From positions 1 to 46,089 of IMG/VR virus record IMGVR_UViG_3300031521_000113: DNA of 46,089 nucleotides. The stretch is one strand, 5' to 3'. The position numbers and the translations under genes are program-made. Below the pieces are notes generated by a model. The model did not search any database. It was not told the DNA's origin and worked only from the letters and a program-made list of their open reading frames with translations. Positions 25,006-33,853 of the stretch are shown here, one piece after another (position 1 is the stretch's first letter; every line of letters starts with the position of its first letter). Source of the stretch: a virus.

Positions 25006-25497
25006 TTATTTATCTTCAAAGTAATTGTCTTCTGTGTCTGGAAAGTCTTGGTCATTATTACCTTCTTTTTCCAAAATTTCATCTTCGATTTTATCCTTGT
25101 TAGTTTGAATATAATCGTTAACAGCTGTTTTCAATGTTTCAAATTGTTCACGTGACAATTTACTGAAATTATTAATTTCTTTGTGTTGTCCTTGTTCTGA
25201 AGTAATTGTGACAGATACAAAATCCCAATCAATCAGGTTTACTTCTGAACTTTCTGCTGGTGAAGATTTTTCAGGTGGCCCAAACATTCCTTTTGCTTCT
25301 GTTCCTGGTTGTGAGTCATATTCAAAACTCACTGTAACTATAACACCATCGGCATCAGTAGTTAATCCAGGAATTACAAGAGAATCAAATTCGATTTCGT
25401 AATCATCAAAAGTTCCAGACGATGCTTCATTTAATTGTTTTTTATACATCTCTTTTAAAACTGTTTTGATTAGTGGTTTAAGTTTATTTGTTTTCAT
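25006..25497 (-). CDS. Unknown acidic protein with targeting-type N-terminus
   Basis: A 163-residue protein. I chose the ATG at 25497 (MKTNKLKPLIKTVLKEMYKK), 1 nt after the stop of the gp13-like gene, over a TTG 9 nt upstream. The N-terminal LKPLIKTVLKE is a variant of the shared LKxLLxE peptide, followed by QLNEASSG, another (L/I)xE site. The body (about 30-130) is beta-rich (FDDYEIEFDSLVIPGL, then VIVTVSFEYDSQPG). The last 40 residues are very acidic. No family is recognised. The N-terminus and the neighbouring genes suggest a packaged or virion-internal protein. Confidence 0.6.
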   Translation of the reverse strand: MKTNKLKPLIKTVLKEMYKKQLNEASSGTFDDYEIEFDSLVIPGLTTDADGVIVTVSFEYDSQPGTEAKGMFGPPEKSSPAESSEVNLIDWDFVSVTITSEQGQHKEINNFSKLSREQFETLKTAVNDYIQTNKDKIEDEILEKEGNNDQDFPDTEDNYFEDK

Positions 25498-25498
25498 A

Positions 25499-26698
25499 TT
25501 ATCCAATGTATATAAATAACGGAACTCGTTTAAGTGTTTCTTGCATTTGTTCCGCTTGTAAGGCCTGATTTTCCATTAATTGTTTTTGACTGGCTGCAAC
25601 TAACGTTTCTCTTAATTGTGTAATTAAATCTCCTTTTTCTTGTTGGGCTTCGTTACGCATTTCTGCGCCGTCTAATGTTACTTCTGCTCCAGGTATAGGA
25701 ATAGATTGATATTTTTGACGAACCATTCCTAATATTTCCTTACATAAAGCCAAGAAATATTTACGAATCCACTGTTTACCAACCGAATTAATTGTACTAT
25801 AAGTGATGTTATTATATGGAATGTTAGCATAATCTGCAACGCTTCCGTTTGGTGCCGATAACGAACCGCTTATTCTATCATTACGAACCATATAGTTAAA
25901 ATATACTTTAAATGAATACGTAGGGATTGGAAATAATTTTAATTTGTTGTTAGTCAATTCGAACGAATATGCAGATTTACGAACCATATCGTTAAACTCA
26001 ATAGCCTGCATACGAAGTAAATCTTCGAAAATTGGAGTCATTAAGAATTGAACTGCGGGAGAGTATGAACCGAATCCCATTTCGTTTAATACGTTAGAAT
26101 AACTCATTCCAGTCATACTCATTGGGTCATAAATACGGGCTGATGCAGGAGGGAAGTCGTGGAAAATTCTCATAACTTCAATACGATTACAATTTTCAAC
26201 CTCATTTGCCCAAAGTTCTTGTAAATCATAGGTTTGTTGTAATGGTTTTGTAATAACAAATCCCTTTTTCCAATCAGCATAACCACCAACACCGACTTCT
26301 CTTCCATATCCTTTTGCAATTTCAATTACGTAAGGTAAGTTATCCGCAGCCACCGAACGTCCTGTCAAATTTCCTAAAGCAGAAATGTTTTGACCTTGGA
26401 ATGTCAATAAATAATTCTGAATATTCATTTGGTTTACTTGTGCGGCATATTCATTTACAGCTTCTTCAAATGCTGCGTAAAAGTTAACATCCAATAATTC
26501 TATGTCAACGATTGGGTATCCCAATCTATATGCCGCCCATATTGCCGAAGATTGTGCATCCGCCTGAAAGTCCAAATCAACATCGTAAAATCCATAAGGA
26601 GTACGTTTAATGACCACGGAACCACTTCCTGGCCATCTTACTCTATCCTGGTCAACAAGAGTTGTTGGGTTTGTTATTGGAGTTGTTACATCGCTCAT
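25499..26698 (-). CDS. 13: Neck/head-completion protein, possibly T4 gp13-like
   Basis: A 399-residue protein, conserved in many T4-like phages. Landmarks are WAAYRLGYPIVDIELLDVNF near the N-terminus, RIFHDFPPASARIYDP in the middle, FEDLLRMQAIEFNDMVRKSA, TNNKLKLFPIPT and, late, NSVGKQWIRKYFLALCKEIL followed by GAEVTLDGAEM. The end PLFIYIG follows an amphipathic helix. It is the first gene of the neck cluster, upstream of gp14- and gp15-like genes, as gene 13 is in T4. T4 gp13 (309) is smaller and the similarity is not obvious by eye, so gp13 is inferred from order. It is clearly a structural protein. Confidence 0.5.
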   Translation of the reverse strand: MSDVTTPITNPTTLVDQDRVRWPGSGSVVIKRTPYGFYDVDLDFQADAQSSAIWAAYRLGYPIVDIELLDVNFYAAFEEAVNEYAAQVNQMNIQNYLLTFQGQNISALGNLTGRSVAADNLPYVIEIAKGYGREVGVGGYADWKKGFVITKPLQQTYDLQELWANEVENCNRIEVMRIFHDFPPASARIYDPMSMTGMSYSNVLNEMGFGSYSPAVQFLMTPIFEDLLRMQAIEFNDMVRKSAYSFELTNNKLKLFPIPTYSFKVYFNYMVRNDRISGSLSAPNGSVADYANIPYNNITYSTINSVGKQWIRKYFLALCKEILGMVRQKYQSIPIPGAEVTLDGAEMRNEAQQEKGDLITQLRETLVAASQKQLMENQALQAEQMQETLKRVPLFIYIG

Positions 26699-26724
26699 AG
26701 TGTTATACGTCTCTATCTATCCAA

Positions 26725-26731
26725 ATAAATA
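26725..26731 (-). promoter_or_regulatory. TATTTAT motif before the gp13-like gene (divergent region)
   Basis: The sense strand reads ATATTTATTTGG, 26 nt before the ATG at 26698. The lysozyme motif lies on the opposite strand in the same 78-nt spacer. Confidence 0.4.
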
Positions 26732-26764
26732 TAGAAACTAAGGTCGTTCCTTCCATTTTCTATC

Positions 26765-26771
26765 TATTTAT
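26765..26771 (+). promoter_or_regulatory. TATTTAT motif 5 nt before the lysozyme start
   Basis: The sequence reads CTATTTATTACTTATG. It is the first element of the plus-strand accessory operon, with 5 nt spacing and no Shine-Dalgarno sequence. Confidence 0.55.
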
Positions 26772-26776
26772 TACTT

Positions 26777-27325
26777 ATGATTAAACTTGGAAAAATTATA
26801 AAAGAGATTATGGATGCAATTCCACCAAATAATGTACAACAAGCGCAATCTAATGTTATTTCGTCTGATTTCGTAAATCACATAAAAATGGTGGAAAACG
26901 GGCAAAAAGTTGGTTATGATAAAATTAAAAATTTATGGTTCCCTCATAAATCCGTTGAAGGAGGATTTCCGACGATAGGATATGGTCATAAAATACAATC
27001 TTCGTCAGAATTAAATTCTATGAATAAGGGAATTACTGATAAAGATGTGGAAAATCTTTTAAAATCAGATTTATCTATAGCTAATAAACATGTCCACGAT
27101 TATATTAAAAACAGATATAAAGTGGATATACTGTTAACACAAAAACAAAATGAAATGTTAACTGATTTTGTATTTAATTTGGGCGGATTGAAAAAATTTC
27201 CAAAGTTTGTAGATGCTGTGTTAAGAAATAAATGGGATGTCGTAAAACATCAATATATCAGAAATTCTTCTGGAAAAGAACTAAAAGGCAGAAATAAAGC
27301 ATTTTACGATAGATTTTTAAAATGA
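26777..27325 (+). CDS. GH24-type lysozyme with targeting-type N-terminus
   Basis: A 182-residue protein. Residues about 35-70 hold the muramidase signature: Glu in MVENGQKVGYDK, then KSVEGGFPTIGYGHKIQ, where the Thr before IGYGH corresponds to T4 lysozyme Thr26. The C-terminal lobe has QKQNEMLTDFVFNLGGLKKF and YIRNSSGKELKGRNKAFYDRF. It cuts peptidoglycan for lysis or entry. The N-terminus MIKLGKIIKEIMD resembles the shared packaging-type peptide, so a virion-borne lysozyme is possible; no signal peptide is visible. It is the first gene of the plus-strand operon, 5 nt after a TATTTAT motif, with a 4-nt overlap into the next gene. Confidence 0.8.
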   Translation: MIKLGKIIKEIMDAIPPNNVQQAQSNVISSDFVNHIKMVENGQKVGYDKIKNLWFPHKSVEGGFPTIGYGHKIQSSSELNSMNKGITDKDVENLLKSDLSIANKHVHDYIKNRYKVDILLTQKQNEMLTDFVFNLGGLKKFPKFVDAVLRNKWDVVKHQYIRNSSGKELKGRNKAFYDRFLK

Positions 27326-29154
27326 AAATAAATCGATTTCCAACCTATTTTTGGTTATCTCCACAAGGAGATATTATCGATTTGGATGTAATGTTGCATC
27401 GTACATATATTGTAAGATTAGGATTTGCTGAAATGGAAAATGCCTATGATGCCCATTGGTTTAGAGGTGTCACATACAGACATTCATTTAATTCTGTTTT
27501 TTTACGTGGTAAACATGATTTAGACAAACAACAAAGAGTTAAATTAGAAGAGTTGTTTTTTGAAGACACATCTATTAGTGATATAGAAATGGAGTATGAA
27601 AATGGAAAAACAAAAATTATTTTTTCAAAAAATATACAAAAAGAGTCTATAAATAAAAAAGTTGATATTTCTAGTCGTGTAGTGTACAATAAACGGTTTA
27701 TGAATGAAATAAAACAGTTAATTATGGAAGGGGTTCGTGAAAAGGCATTGGAAGACTTTATCAAAAAGTCCATTATCGGAACGGAATGGCAAGGTAAAGT
27801 TTTTATTGCCGGTGGCTACGTGCGTGATGAATTCATGGGCAAAGACCCAAAAGATTTAGATTTACTTGTTAATGCTCCTAATGGCGGAATTGAATTTGCC
27901 AAATGGCTGACCAAAAAGGTTGGCGCCTACAAAGGTGGCCAAACCGAAGAAGACCCAGGTTCAAATCCTGTCATTTTTCCACGATTTGGAACTGCGAAGT
28001 TCAATCTTCGTGGTGTTATACATAAAGGTATTGATTTATCTGATATGGACATCGAATCGGTAATGCCCCGTAAGGAACAATACACTGCTGGTTCAAGAAA
28101 GCCAACCGTAACAGGCGGCGAACTAAAAGATGATGTCGAACGTCGTGATTTTACTGTTAATAGTTTGTTAAAAGACTTGTCCACAGGAGAAATCCTCGAT
28201 TTGACTGGTATGGGCAAATCTGATATCAAGGCAGGCATTGTCCGAACTCCGTTAAATCCAGATAAGATATTCACAGACGACCCACTTCGTATGTTACGTG
28301 CGATTCGTTTCGCTGTAAAATATCAATGGAAACTGCCAATGTTTATGTTGAGAGGTTTAAAGAAAAACGCTTCACAACTACCAAACATATCTCAGGAACG
28401 TATTCGTGATGAATTGAATAAAATGTTAGTTACTGGAACACCTGATAAAGCCATTAAAATGCTTAAGGTCACAGGATTGCTTCCTTATGTAATTCCTGAA
28501 TTAATACCTGCGGTTAAAATGGTACAAAACAAACATCATAAAGCTGATGTATTTCAGCATACGTTAGATGTATTGGGCAAAACCCAACCAGTTCTTGTAC
28601 AAAGATTGATGGGATTGTTTCATGATATCGGTAAGACTGTTACTAAAACTGTAGACCCTGCTACTGAAGGCGTTCATTTTTATGGTCATGAACTTGCCGG
28701 CGAACGTATGGTGGAAGTAATAATGAGCAGACTGAAATACCCACGGGAATTAATTGATGCAGTTAAGTTGGGAGTAAGAAACCATATGCGATTGAAACAA
28801 GCAGGGGATGAAGGTGTAAAAATGAAAGATAGTACATTAACTAAGTTTCGTAACGAAATGGGCGACCAACTGGAAAATGTATTAAATTTAATGCATGCGG
28901 ATAATATTGCACATTCTGAAGCATCATCCATGCCTAACCAAATTTCTGGTATTCGTCAGCGACTTGAGAAACTTAAAAATGTTCCACTTAAACCTAAGAT
29001 GCCAATTTCAGGTAAGGATTTGCAAGAAATAGGCTTAAAACCTGGGCCAATTTTTAAAGAAATAATGAATTCTATAGCAGAAGCCTGGTATGAGAATCCT
29101 GGTTTGACGAAAGAGGAAGCATTGGAAATTGCCAAAAAGATTGCAAAATTATGA
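27322..29154 (+). CDS. CCA-adding tRNA nucleotidyltransferase/poly(A)-polymerase-type enzyme with HD domain and N-terminal module
   Basis: A 610-residue fusion. Residues about 8-55 are a WxxPxG-type module (FWLSPQGDIIDLD, then LHRTYIVRLGF). Residues 127-136 read MNEIKQLIME, like the shared cleavable peptide, directly before the enzyme. Class II tRNA nucleotidyltransferase motifs follow: FIAGGYVRDEFMG (164-169 GGxVRD), DLD at 178-180, a further acid near DMD (241-243), RRDFTVNSL (274-282) and DDPLRMLRAIRF (319-330). An HD-type phosphohydrolase region has FQHTLDVL (His413) and LFHDIGK (434-435). The enzyme would rebuild or add CCA ends on tRNA, while HD domains in bacterial homologues remove 2',3'-cyclic phosphates. 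The (I/L)xE site near Glu136 could release the enzyme after packaging. Confidence 0.9.
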   Translation: MKINRFPTYFWLSPQGDIIDLDVMLHRTYIVRLGFAEMENAYDAHWFRGVTYRHSFNSVFLRGKHDLDKQQRVKLEELFFEDTSISDIEMEYENGKTKIIFSKNIQKESINKKVDISSRVVYNKRFMNEIKQLIMEGVREKALEDFIKKSIIGTEWQGKVFIAGGYVRDEFMGKDPKDLDLLVNAPNGGIEFAKWLTKKVGAYKGGQTEEDPGSNPVIFPRFGTAKFNLRGVIHKGIDLSDMDIESVMPRKEQYTAGSRKPTVTGGELKDDVERRDFTVNSLLKDLSTGEILDLTGMGKSDIKAGIVRTPLNPDKIFTDDPLRMLRAIRFAVKYQWKLPMFMLRGLKKNASQLPNISQERIRDELNKMLVTGTPDKAIKMLKVTGLLPYVIPELIPAVKMVQNKHHKADVFQHTLDVLGKTQPVLVQRLMGLFHDIGKTVTKTVDPATEGVHFYGHELAGERMVEVIMSRLKYPRELIDAVKLGVRNHMRLKQAGDEGVKMKDSTLTKFRNEMGDQLENVLNLMHADNIAHSEASSMPNQISGIRQRLEKLKNVPLKPKMPISGKDLQEIGLKPGPIFKEIMNSIAEAWYENPGLTKEEALEIAKKIAKL

Positions 29155-29699
29155 TTAAATTAAAAACATTATTAAATGAGGAATTTTCAAGAAAGGATTT
29201 TAGTAAAGCATTTTTTTTAGCGTATAGTTCCATTTTTGATATTGATATGAAAGATATTGGATATTTTAAATCCGAGTATCTTCTTGCGCCTTCATATGCT
29301 CATTTATATTTTACACTTGGTATTAAAATCATATATAAAGCAAAACCATATTGTATATATCATAAATTTTTATATTATAAATTTCCAAAAGAAGAGATGG
29401 TCGGTTTAACATCTGAAGAGTGGATGCAAATGTTAAAGTATGCTGATAAATTTCCACCTCAAAATATTGATAGCGAATCAATACGAAAACCAAATAAATT
29501 ATTTGTATTTTGGACAGGTGTATATCAAGGAGAAGATTTTTTTCATAGTGATTTTATTGGAGAAGAAACTAAGGGACTTCATAGTATATCCGATGTTGTG
29601 GAAAAGACAAAAGAAATTATTGATAAATCCGATTCGGATAATGATACCACTGATGATATAGTTCCTATAATTCCAAATAGTAAATTAGTAACAGTATGA
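29151..29699 (+). CDS. Unknown protein with capsid-targeting-type N-terminus
   Basis: A 182-residue protein starting MIKLKTLLNEEFSRKDF. The peptide MIKLKTLLNE ends in (L)xE, with a possible cut after Glu10. The rest is aromatic-rich (about 30-70, MKDIGYFKSEYLLAPSYAHL, then HKFLYYKFPKEEM) and contains EEWMQMLKYADKF and LFVFWTGVYQGEDFF. The C-terminus is acidic and probably disordered. No family is recognised. It is translationally coupled to both neighbours by ATGA overlaps, in the operon of packaged-type enzymes. Confidence 0.6.
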   Translation: MIKLKTLLNEEFSRKDFSKAFFLAYSSIFDIDMKDIGYFKSEYLLAPSYAHLYFTLGIKIIYKAKPYCIYHKFLYYKFPKEEMVGLTSEEWMQMLKYADKFPPQNIDSESIRKPNKLFVFWTGVYQGEDFFHSDFIGEETKGLHSISDVVEKTKEIIDKSDSDNDTTDDIVPIIPNSKLVTV

Positions 29700-30826
29700 T
29701 TAAACTAAAGTCATTAATTTTGGAATCAAAACAAAGTATAATCAATCTTGGTTATCCTGAAATTATTGCATCTTTATTTTATGAAAAGTTTGGAAATATT
29801 GCATATATCATTGCAAATTGGTATAAACAGTATCACGCATCACAGTTAGGTAAAGATTGGTTTCTACAAGCTCACCATAGAAGTTCTGGAAATTTTGGAT
29901 TATTTGATATGGTAGGTATGTATTATTCCACAGATACCGTTGAACATTATTCGAAAGAATCGGAACGTCTCGGATTAAGTAATGATGATTATGTTGAATC
30001 TGAAATGGATGTTAATTATTTAAAAAAACAACGAGAGTTATGGAAAAATGAAATAAAAGAAAATTTATTTAAATCATCATTTTTTACGGCTAATACCATA
30101 ATAATTGACATAGAATCCGGTAAATTAAAGAACTTAGCTCCATACAAAGATTTAAAGTTTTGGGAGGCTGCATTGAAATATGACGAACGTCGTGTGTTTA
30201 GTGAAATGACTCCGCTTCGAGTTTATAGCAATGGATATAAATGGATAAATGTTGGAAAACGATGTCATCTGTTAGGACATTACATGGCTAATTGTGGAAG
30301 CGCAGGATTGATGAGTTGGGATGCAGATAGAACATTATTAGGGTTATTTGACGTAAATAACAAACCACATGTGGTAGTTACATATTCTCCAAATGAAAAA
30401 CGTATAAGTGGCGACGAGGGTCCAGGATATTCTGAAGTAAAGTCAATATATCATGAATATGTTCTGGATTTAGCAAATTATCTAGGAGTGAGTTTTGATG
30501 CTAATAAGAGTAAATCTAAATTTTTACAATTAAAATATCGTTTAAAAGATAAAGCAAGTAACATCAAACGATTAGATAAGTATTGTGATACGTTTAACGA
30601 ATATTTTAGTTTTAACATCGGAAACAAAGTTTATTATACCAATGGAGATTCTATTATTTCAGCTGACGATATGAAAACGTTAAGAGACGCCATAAAAGAT
30701 AAAAAAATTAAGTTGAAACAGTATCCACGAAATATAATAAGAGCTGCATTTAATCGTTATAACGTTCCAGATATTCAACAGTTAGGGATTAAATACTATA
30801 ACGTATATAACCTCAATGATTTATGA
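29696..30826 (+). CDS. PcfJ-like protein with capsid-targeting-type N-terminus
   Basis: A 376-residue protein starting MIKLKSLILESKQ. The N-terminal half is helical. Residues about 190-275 hold a recognisable block: GKRCHLLGHYMANCGSAG, DRTLLGLFDVNNKPHVVVTY, GDEGPGYSEVKSIYHEYVLD. This order (a small-residue H/C-x-N-C(G/V)-(S) turn, then a strand with RxLLxLxD and a conserved polar tail) resembles PcfJ-like proteins of conjugative elements and phages, which occur as modules in polyvalent proteins. The function of PcfJ is not settled. The last 100 residues are an AT-rich lysine-dense helical region. It is coupled to its neighbours by ATGA overlaps. Confidence 0.55.
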   Translation: MIKLKSLILESKQSIINLGYPEIIASLFYEKFGNIAYIIANWYKQYHASQLGKDWFLQAHHRSSGNFGLFDMVGMYYSTDTVEHYSKESERLGLSNDDYVESEMDVNYLKKQRELWKNEIKENLFKSSFFTANTIIIDIESGKLKNLAPYKDLKFWEAALKYDERRVFSEMTPLRVYSNGYKWINVGKRCHLLGHYMANCGSAGLMSWDADRTLLGLFDVNNKPHVVVTYSPNEKRISGDEGPGYSEVKSIYHEYVLDLANYLGVSFDANKSKSKFLQLKYRLKDKASNIKRLDKYCDTFNEYFSFNIGNKVYYTNGDSIISADDMKTLRDAIKDKKIKLKQYPRNIIRAAFNRYNVPDIQQLGIKYYNVYNLNDL

Positions 30827-32760
30827 TAAAATTAAAATTGTTATTAGAAAATAAAAATATTATTGTTGGTATAATAACTGACGATGATGAAATAATTTCT
30901 CATAAAGATGCTATAGACCACACAGAAGTGATGATAAAAATGCGTCATGTCACATATGGAAAAGGTTTAAAAAATAAATGGAGATACAATAAATCAAATA
31001 AAACTCTTTATTGGTGGGATATGCCTAAAAAAGTAGATAGTGAACTAGTAATAGACCATCTTAATAATAAATACAATCAACAAGTTGTAAATATATCAGT
31101 AATTGAGACATCAGATTCTCAAGCCGAATACATGAATCGATTTAATAAAGCGCACGGACTGTCAGAAAGTATAAAAACAGAGACAGTTACTATCTATCAA
31201 GGTAGAAATGTATACAATAAAGGTACACGATATTTCACGACAAAAAAAGAATGGGCCCAAAATTACACACAGTCGGGTCGTGAAAATGAAATTACTATAG
31301 CAAAAATTAATCCAAAAGTAATTTACCAAAAACAACCACTTCCAGAAGCAACCGACGAATCTATGATGGAAAAAGCCATAGAAGAAGCAAAAAAGTTAGG
31401 ATATAAAGCAATATGGTTAGATGAAGGTGTTAGAGAACCACATTCCATTTTTGTCATGGATATGGGGGTTGTAAAGATTATTAAACCTTCGACTATAAAA
31501 GAAGATTCTAATGAGATAGATTCGCAGTCATCTAATGACACTTTTAAAATGTATCATGGTGGAAAACGTTGGAATGTCATTCCAAGTGAGATTTTACCTA
31601 GTAAAAAAAATAGATATGAAGGTGGTGTAGGAATTTATCTTACTAACAATCTTAATACAGCAATAAAATATTCAAAAGGAAGTAGAGTCGTCCAGTTAGT
31701 GGAAATAGATAAAAATTTTAAAGATATAACAACTGTAGATATACCTCTTGATAAATTGTTAATATTTTTAAAAGGATTATATGGATTAAAACATAGAAAA
31801 GAAATCATGTCTGATATAATAAATTTTTCCAAAAGAACTAATAAATCTAATATTCCTGCTGAAATACTAAACAATTTAATTGTAAATTATGAAGCAGGAG
31901 CGGGAAATATAGGAGTTGAAATATCTAAATATTTTGTTGAACTTGGTATTGATGCTTGTATTCAAAAAAATCATGGTGATGAAATTTGGTTGATTATATT
32001 TAATCCAAAAATAATAAAACGTGTTAGTGTTATAAATCAATCAAAAATAACATCTAACGATTTTGATATGTTGCTTGTTCCAATTAATGAAGGTGTTATA
32101 TTGATAAACAAAGATGATAAAAGTGATATAGACAAATACATCAGTGACATGGAAAGGTTAGTTGTAGATTATTTTAATAGAAACAAATATGGCGTGGATT
32201 CTGACAGTTTAATAAGTTTCATGCAGAATGTATCTAACAATTTACCATCAAATGATTTTCCATTTAAAGTTAGATACATTTTTCGTGGAAATAATGCTGA
32301 GGGATATTATGATAAAGACACCAAAACTATCATAATTGTTGTTAGCGCTTTTACTGAGTGGGAACTTGGATTTAATAGTGAGTATGAACAAATTTATAGA
32401 TGTTGGTCTGTAAATTTTAAAAAAATATCACGTGTGTTTATGCATGAATTTACACATTATATTCAAGATGTTTATCGCCAGGAAAAGTCTGGTGATTATA
32501 AACTCCCATCTAATTGGTCAAATAAGTCAAAATATTACAAACGTGGATGGGAACAACAAGCGCATGCTATTGCATATTTGGAAAAATTAAAACAGGATTT
32601 AAATACCGAAAATCCTAAAACGATTTTGTTAAATTTAAAAAAGACAGGACTTCTTAATCAAGAACTTTTAAATAATTTAAAAAAATCTGATTATAAATCA
32701 TGGAAAGCTATTATGAAACAAGTCATAATGACAACGATTGCAGATATAGAAAATAAATAA
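30823..32760 (+). CDS. Polyvalent-type protein: two ADP-ribosyltransferase-like domains plus HExxH metalloprotease
   Basis: A 645-residue protein starting MIKLKLLLENK, the shared packaging-type peptide. Residues about 40-85 are one WRYK module (NKWRYNKSNKTLYWW) as found twice in the gene at 7930. Residues about 120-220 look like an ART-PolyVal-like domain: TVTIYQGRN (125-128 YQGR), RYFTTKKEWAQNYTQSG, KLGYKAIWLD, SIFVMD. A second such domain spans about 240-405: FKMYHGGKRW, GVGIYLTNNLNTAIKYSKGS, LGIDACIQKNHGDEIWLIIF. The C-terminal zincin has FMHEFTHYIQDV (HEFTH 541-545) and a downstream WEQQAHAIAYLE with Glu577 as the likely third zinc ligand. Polyvalent proteins of this design are thought to travel with DNA into the host. 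It is coupled upstream by ATGA. Confidence 0.75.
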   Translation: MIKLKLLLENKNIIVGIITDDDEIISHKDAIDHTEVMIKMRHVTYGKGLKNKWRYNKSNKTLYWWDMPKKVDSELVIDHLNNKYNQQVVNISVIETSDSQAEYMNRFNKAHGLSESIKTETVTIYQGRNVYNKGTRYFTTKKEWAQNYTQSGRENEITIAKINPKVIYQKQPLPEATDESMMEKAIEEAKKLGYKAIWLDEGVREPHSIFVMDMGVVKIIKPSTIKEDSNEIDSQSSNDTFKMYHGGKRWNVIPSEILPSKKNRYEGGVGIYLTNNLNTAIKYSKGSRVVQLVEIDKNFKDITTVDIPLDKLLIFLKGLYGLKHRKEIMSDIINFSKRTNKSNIPAEILNNLIVNYEAGAGNIGVEISKYFVELGIDACIQKNHGDEIWLIIFNPKIIKRVSVINQSKITSNDFDMLLVPINEGVILINKDDKSDIDKYISDMERLVVDYFNRNKYGVDSDSLISFMQNVSNNLPSNDFPFKVRYIFRGNNAEGYYDKDTKTIIIVVSAFTEWELGFNSEYEQIYRCWSVNFKKISRVFMHEFTHYIQDVYRQEKSGDYKLPSNWSNKSKYYKRGWEQQAHAIAYLEKLKQDLNTENPKTILLNLKKTGLLNQELLNNLKKSDYKSWKAIMKQVIMTTIADIENK

Positions 32761-32764
32761 ATTT

Positions 32765-33838
32765 ATGATGACTCTAAAAGAAATGTTATTGGAAAGACAA
32801 GTTAATCAATCTGAACGGTTGGGTTGTTTGATGGCTATGATTGATGAAGATGTAGCAAAAAAGATTTTAGATTTTAATAAAAAGCTCATTCATGATGATG
32901 ATTTATATCATGAATTTGATGAAAATGGTAAAGATGAATATGGTAGAGAAGACGAATGTCATGTAACTGTTCGATATGGATTTGTCGAGGATTTAAATGA
33001 ACTTGAAGTAAGACAATTATTAAAAGGACAAAAAGAATTTTTGATTGAAGTTAACGGAGTAGATACCTTCAACACCAATCCAAAATATGATGTAGTTAAA
33101 TTCAATGTGTCTTCTCCATTGTTAAAACGATTAAATGACTTATCAGGTATATATCCAAACAAATCAAACTTTCCTGATTATCATCCACATCTAACTTTAG
33201 CATATGTAAAAAAAGGTAAGTTTCCACATAAAAAGAACATAAGCATAAAAATACCTGTAAAATCAATCTGTTATTCTCCTATACGTGGTAGCAAATCATA
33301 TTTTAATTTAACTGAAAGTGTGTCAGGAATAGATTCTCGAATTGAAAAATTAGAACAAGAATGGGAAAGACTTGACTCAACAGGAACAGGTGGAATAAAA
33401 CAAAAAGAAATTGGACAAGAAATAGAGAATTTGAAAAATCAAAAAAAGATAGTTCAGCCAAATAGTTTTGTGGATGTAAATAGAGCAAAGGAATTGTTTG
33501 CGCAGATGCGACATTCATTGAATGAAATTAAGTTAACAAAAGATGATGCACAAGAAATACTTCATAAATTAGGAGTATTAGATGATACTCCAGATTTACA
33601 ATCGGATTATGGAATTACACAAGAACAATCTCACTTACTTCTTAACACTATTCCTTATAATGGTGGAGAATGGAATATTCCAGATTGGGCCATTCCTGCT
33701 GTAAAAGGAGAGATAACTGACCATGTATTGGTTCTTAGAGACATAGCGCAAGATGCACGAAACGGGGGCGAAGTAGGACAGGCATTAGCAATAAATCGAC
33801 AGGCGAATAGATTGGAATCTTTAATTAATACGGTCTAA
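32765..33838 (+). CDS. 2H phosphoesterase-type protein with targeting-type N-terminus
   Basis: A 357-residue protein starting MMTLKEMLLERQ, whose TLKEMLLE matches the shared LKxLLxE peptide. Residues about 20-165 form a 2H phosphoesterase domain with the two paired motifs: CHVTVRYGF (His66, Thr68) and HPHLTLAYVKKG (His142, Thr144), and a Gly/Pro-rich close KSICYSPIRGSKS. 2H enzymes act on 2',3'-cyclic or 2'-5' phosphodiesters of RNA ends or cyclic nucleotides; phage Acb1 anti-CBASS proteins belong to this superfamily. A coiled-coil linker (about 185-225) precedes a C-terminal helical domain (about 235-357) with TKDDAQEILHKLGVLDD and DWAIPAVKGEITDHVLVLRD. The substrate is not known. Confidence 0.75.
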   Translation: MMTLKEMLLERQVNQSERLGCLMAMIDEDVAKKILDFNKKLIHDDDLYHEFDENGKDEYGREDECHVTVRYGFVEDLNELEVRQLLKGQKEFLIEVNGVDTFNTNPKYDVVKFNVSSPLLKRLNDLSGIYPNKSNFPDYHPHLTLAYVKKGKFPHKKNISIKIPVKSICYSPIRGSKSYFNLTESVSGIDSRIEKLEQEWERLDSTGTGGIKQKEIGQEIENLKNQKKIVQPNSFVDVNRAKELFAQMRHSLNEIKLTKDDAQEILHKLGVLDDTPDLQSDYGITQEQSHLLLNTIPYNGGEWNIPDWAIPAVKGEITDHVLVLRDIAQDARNGGEVGQALAINRQANRLESLINTV

Positions 33839-33853
33839 TAATATACACTACGA

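Noticed and set aside
25498-25506. TTG start giving a longer 25006 protein
   Set aside because: The ATG at 25497 follows the previous stop directly and gives the shared N-terminal peptide at its usual place.
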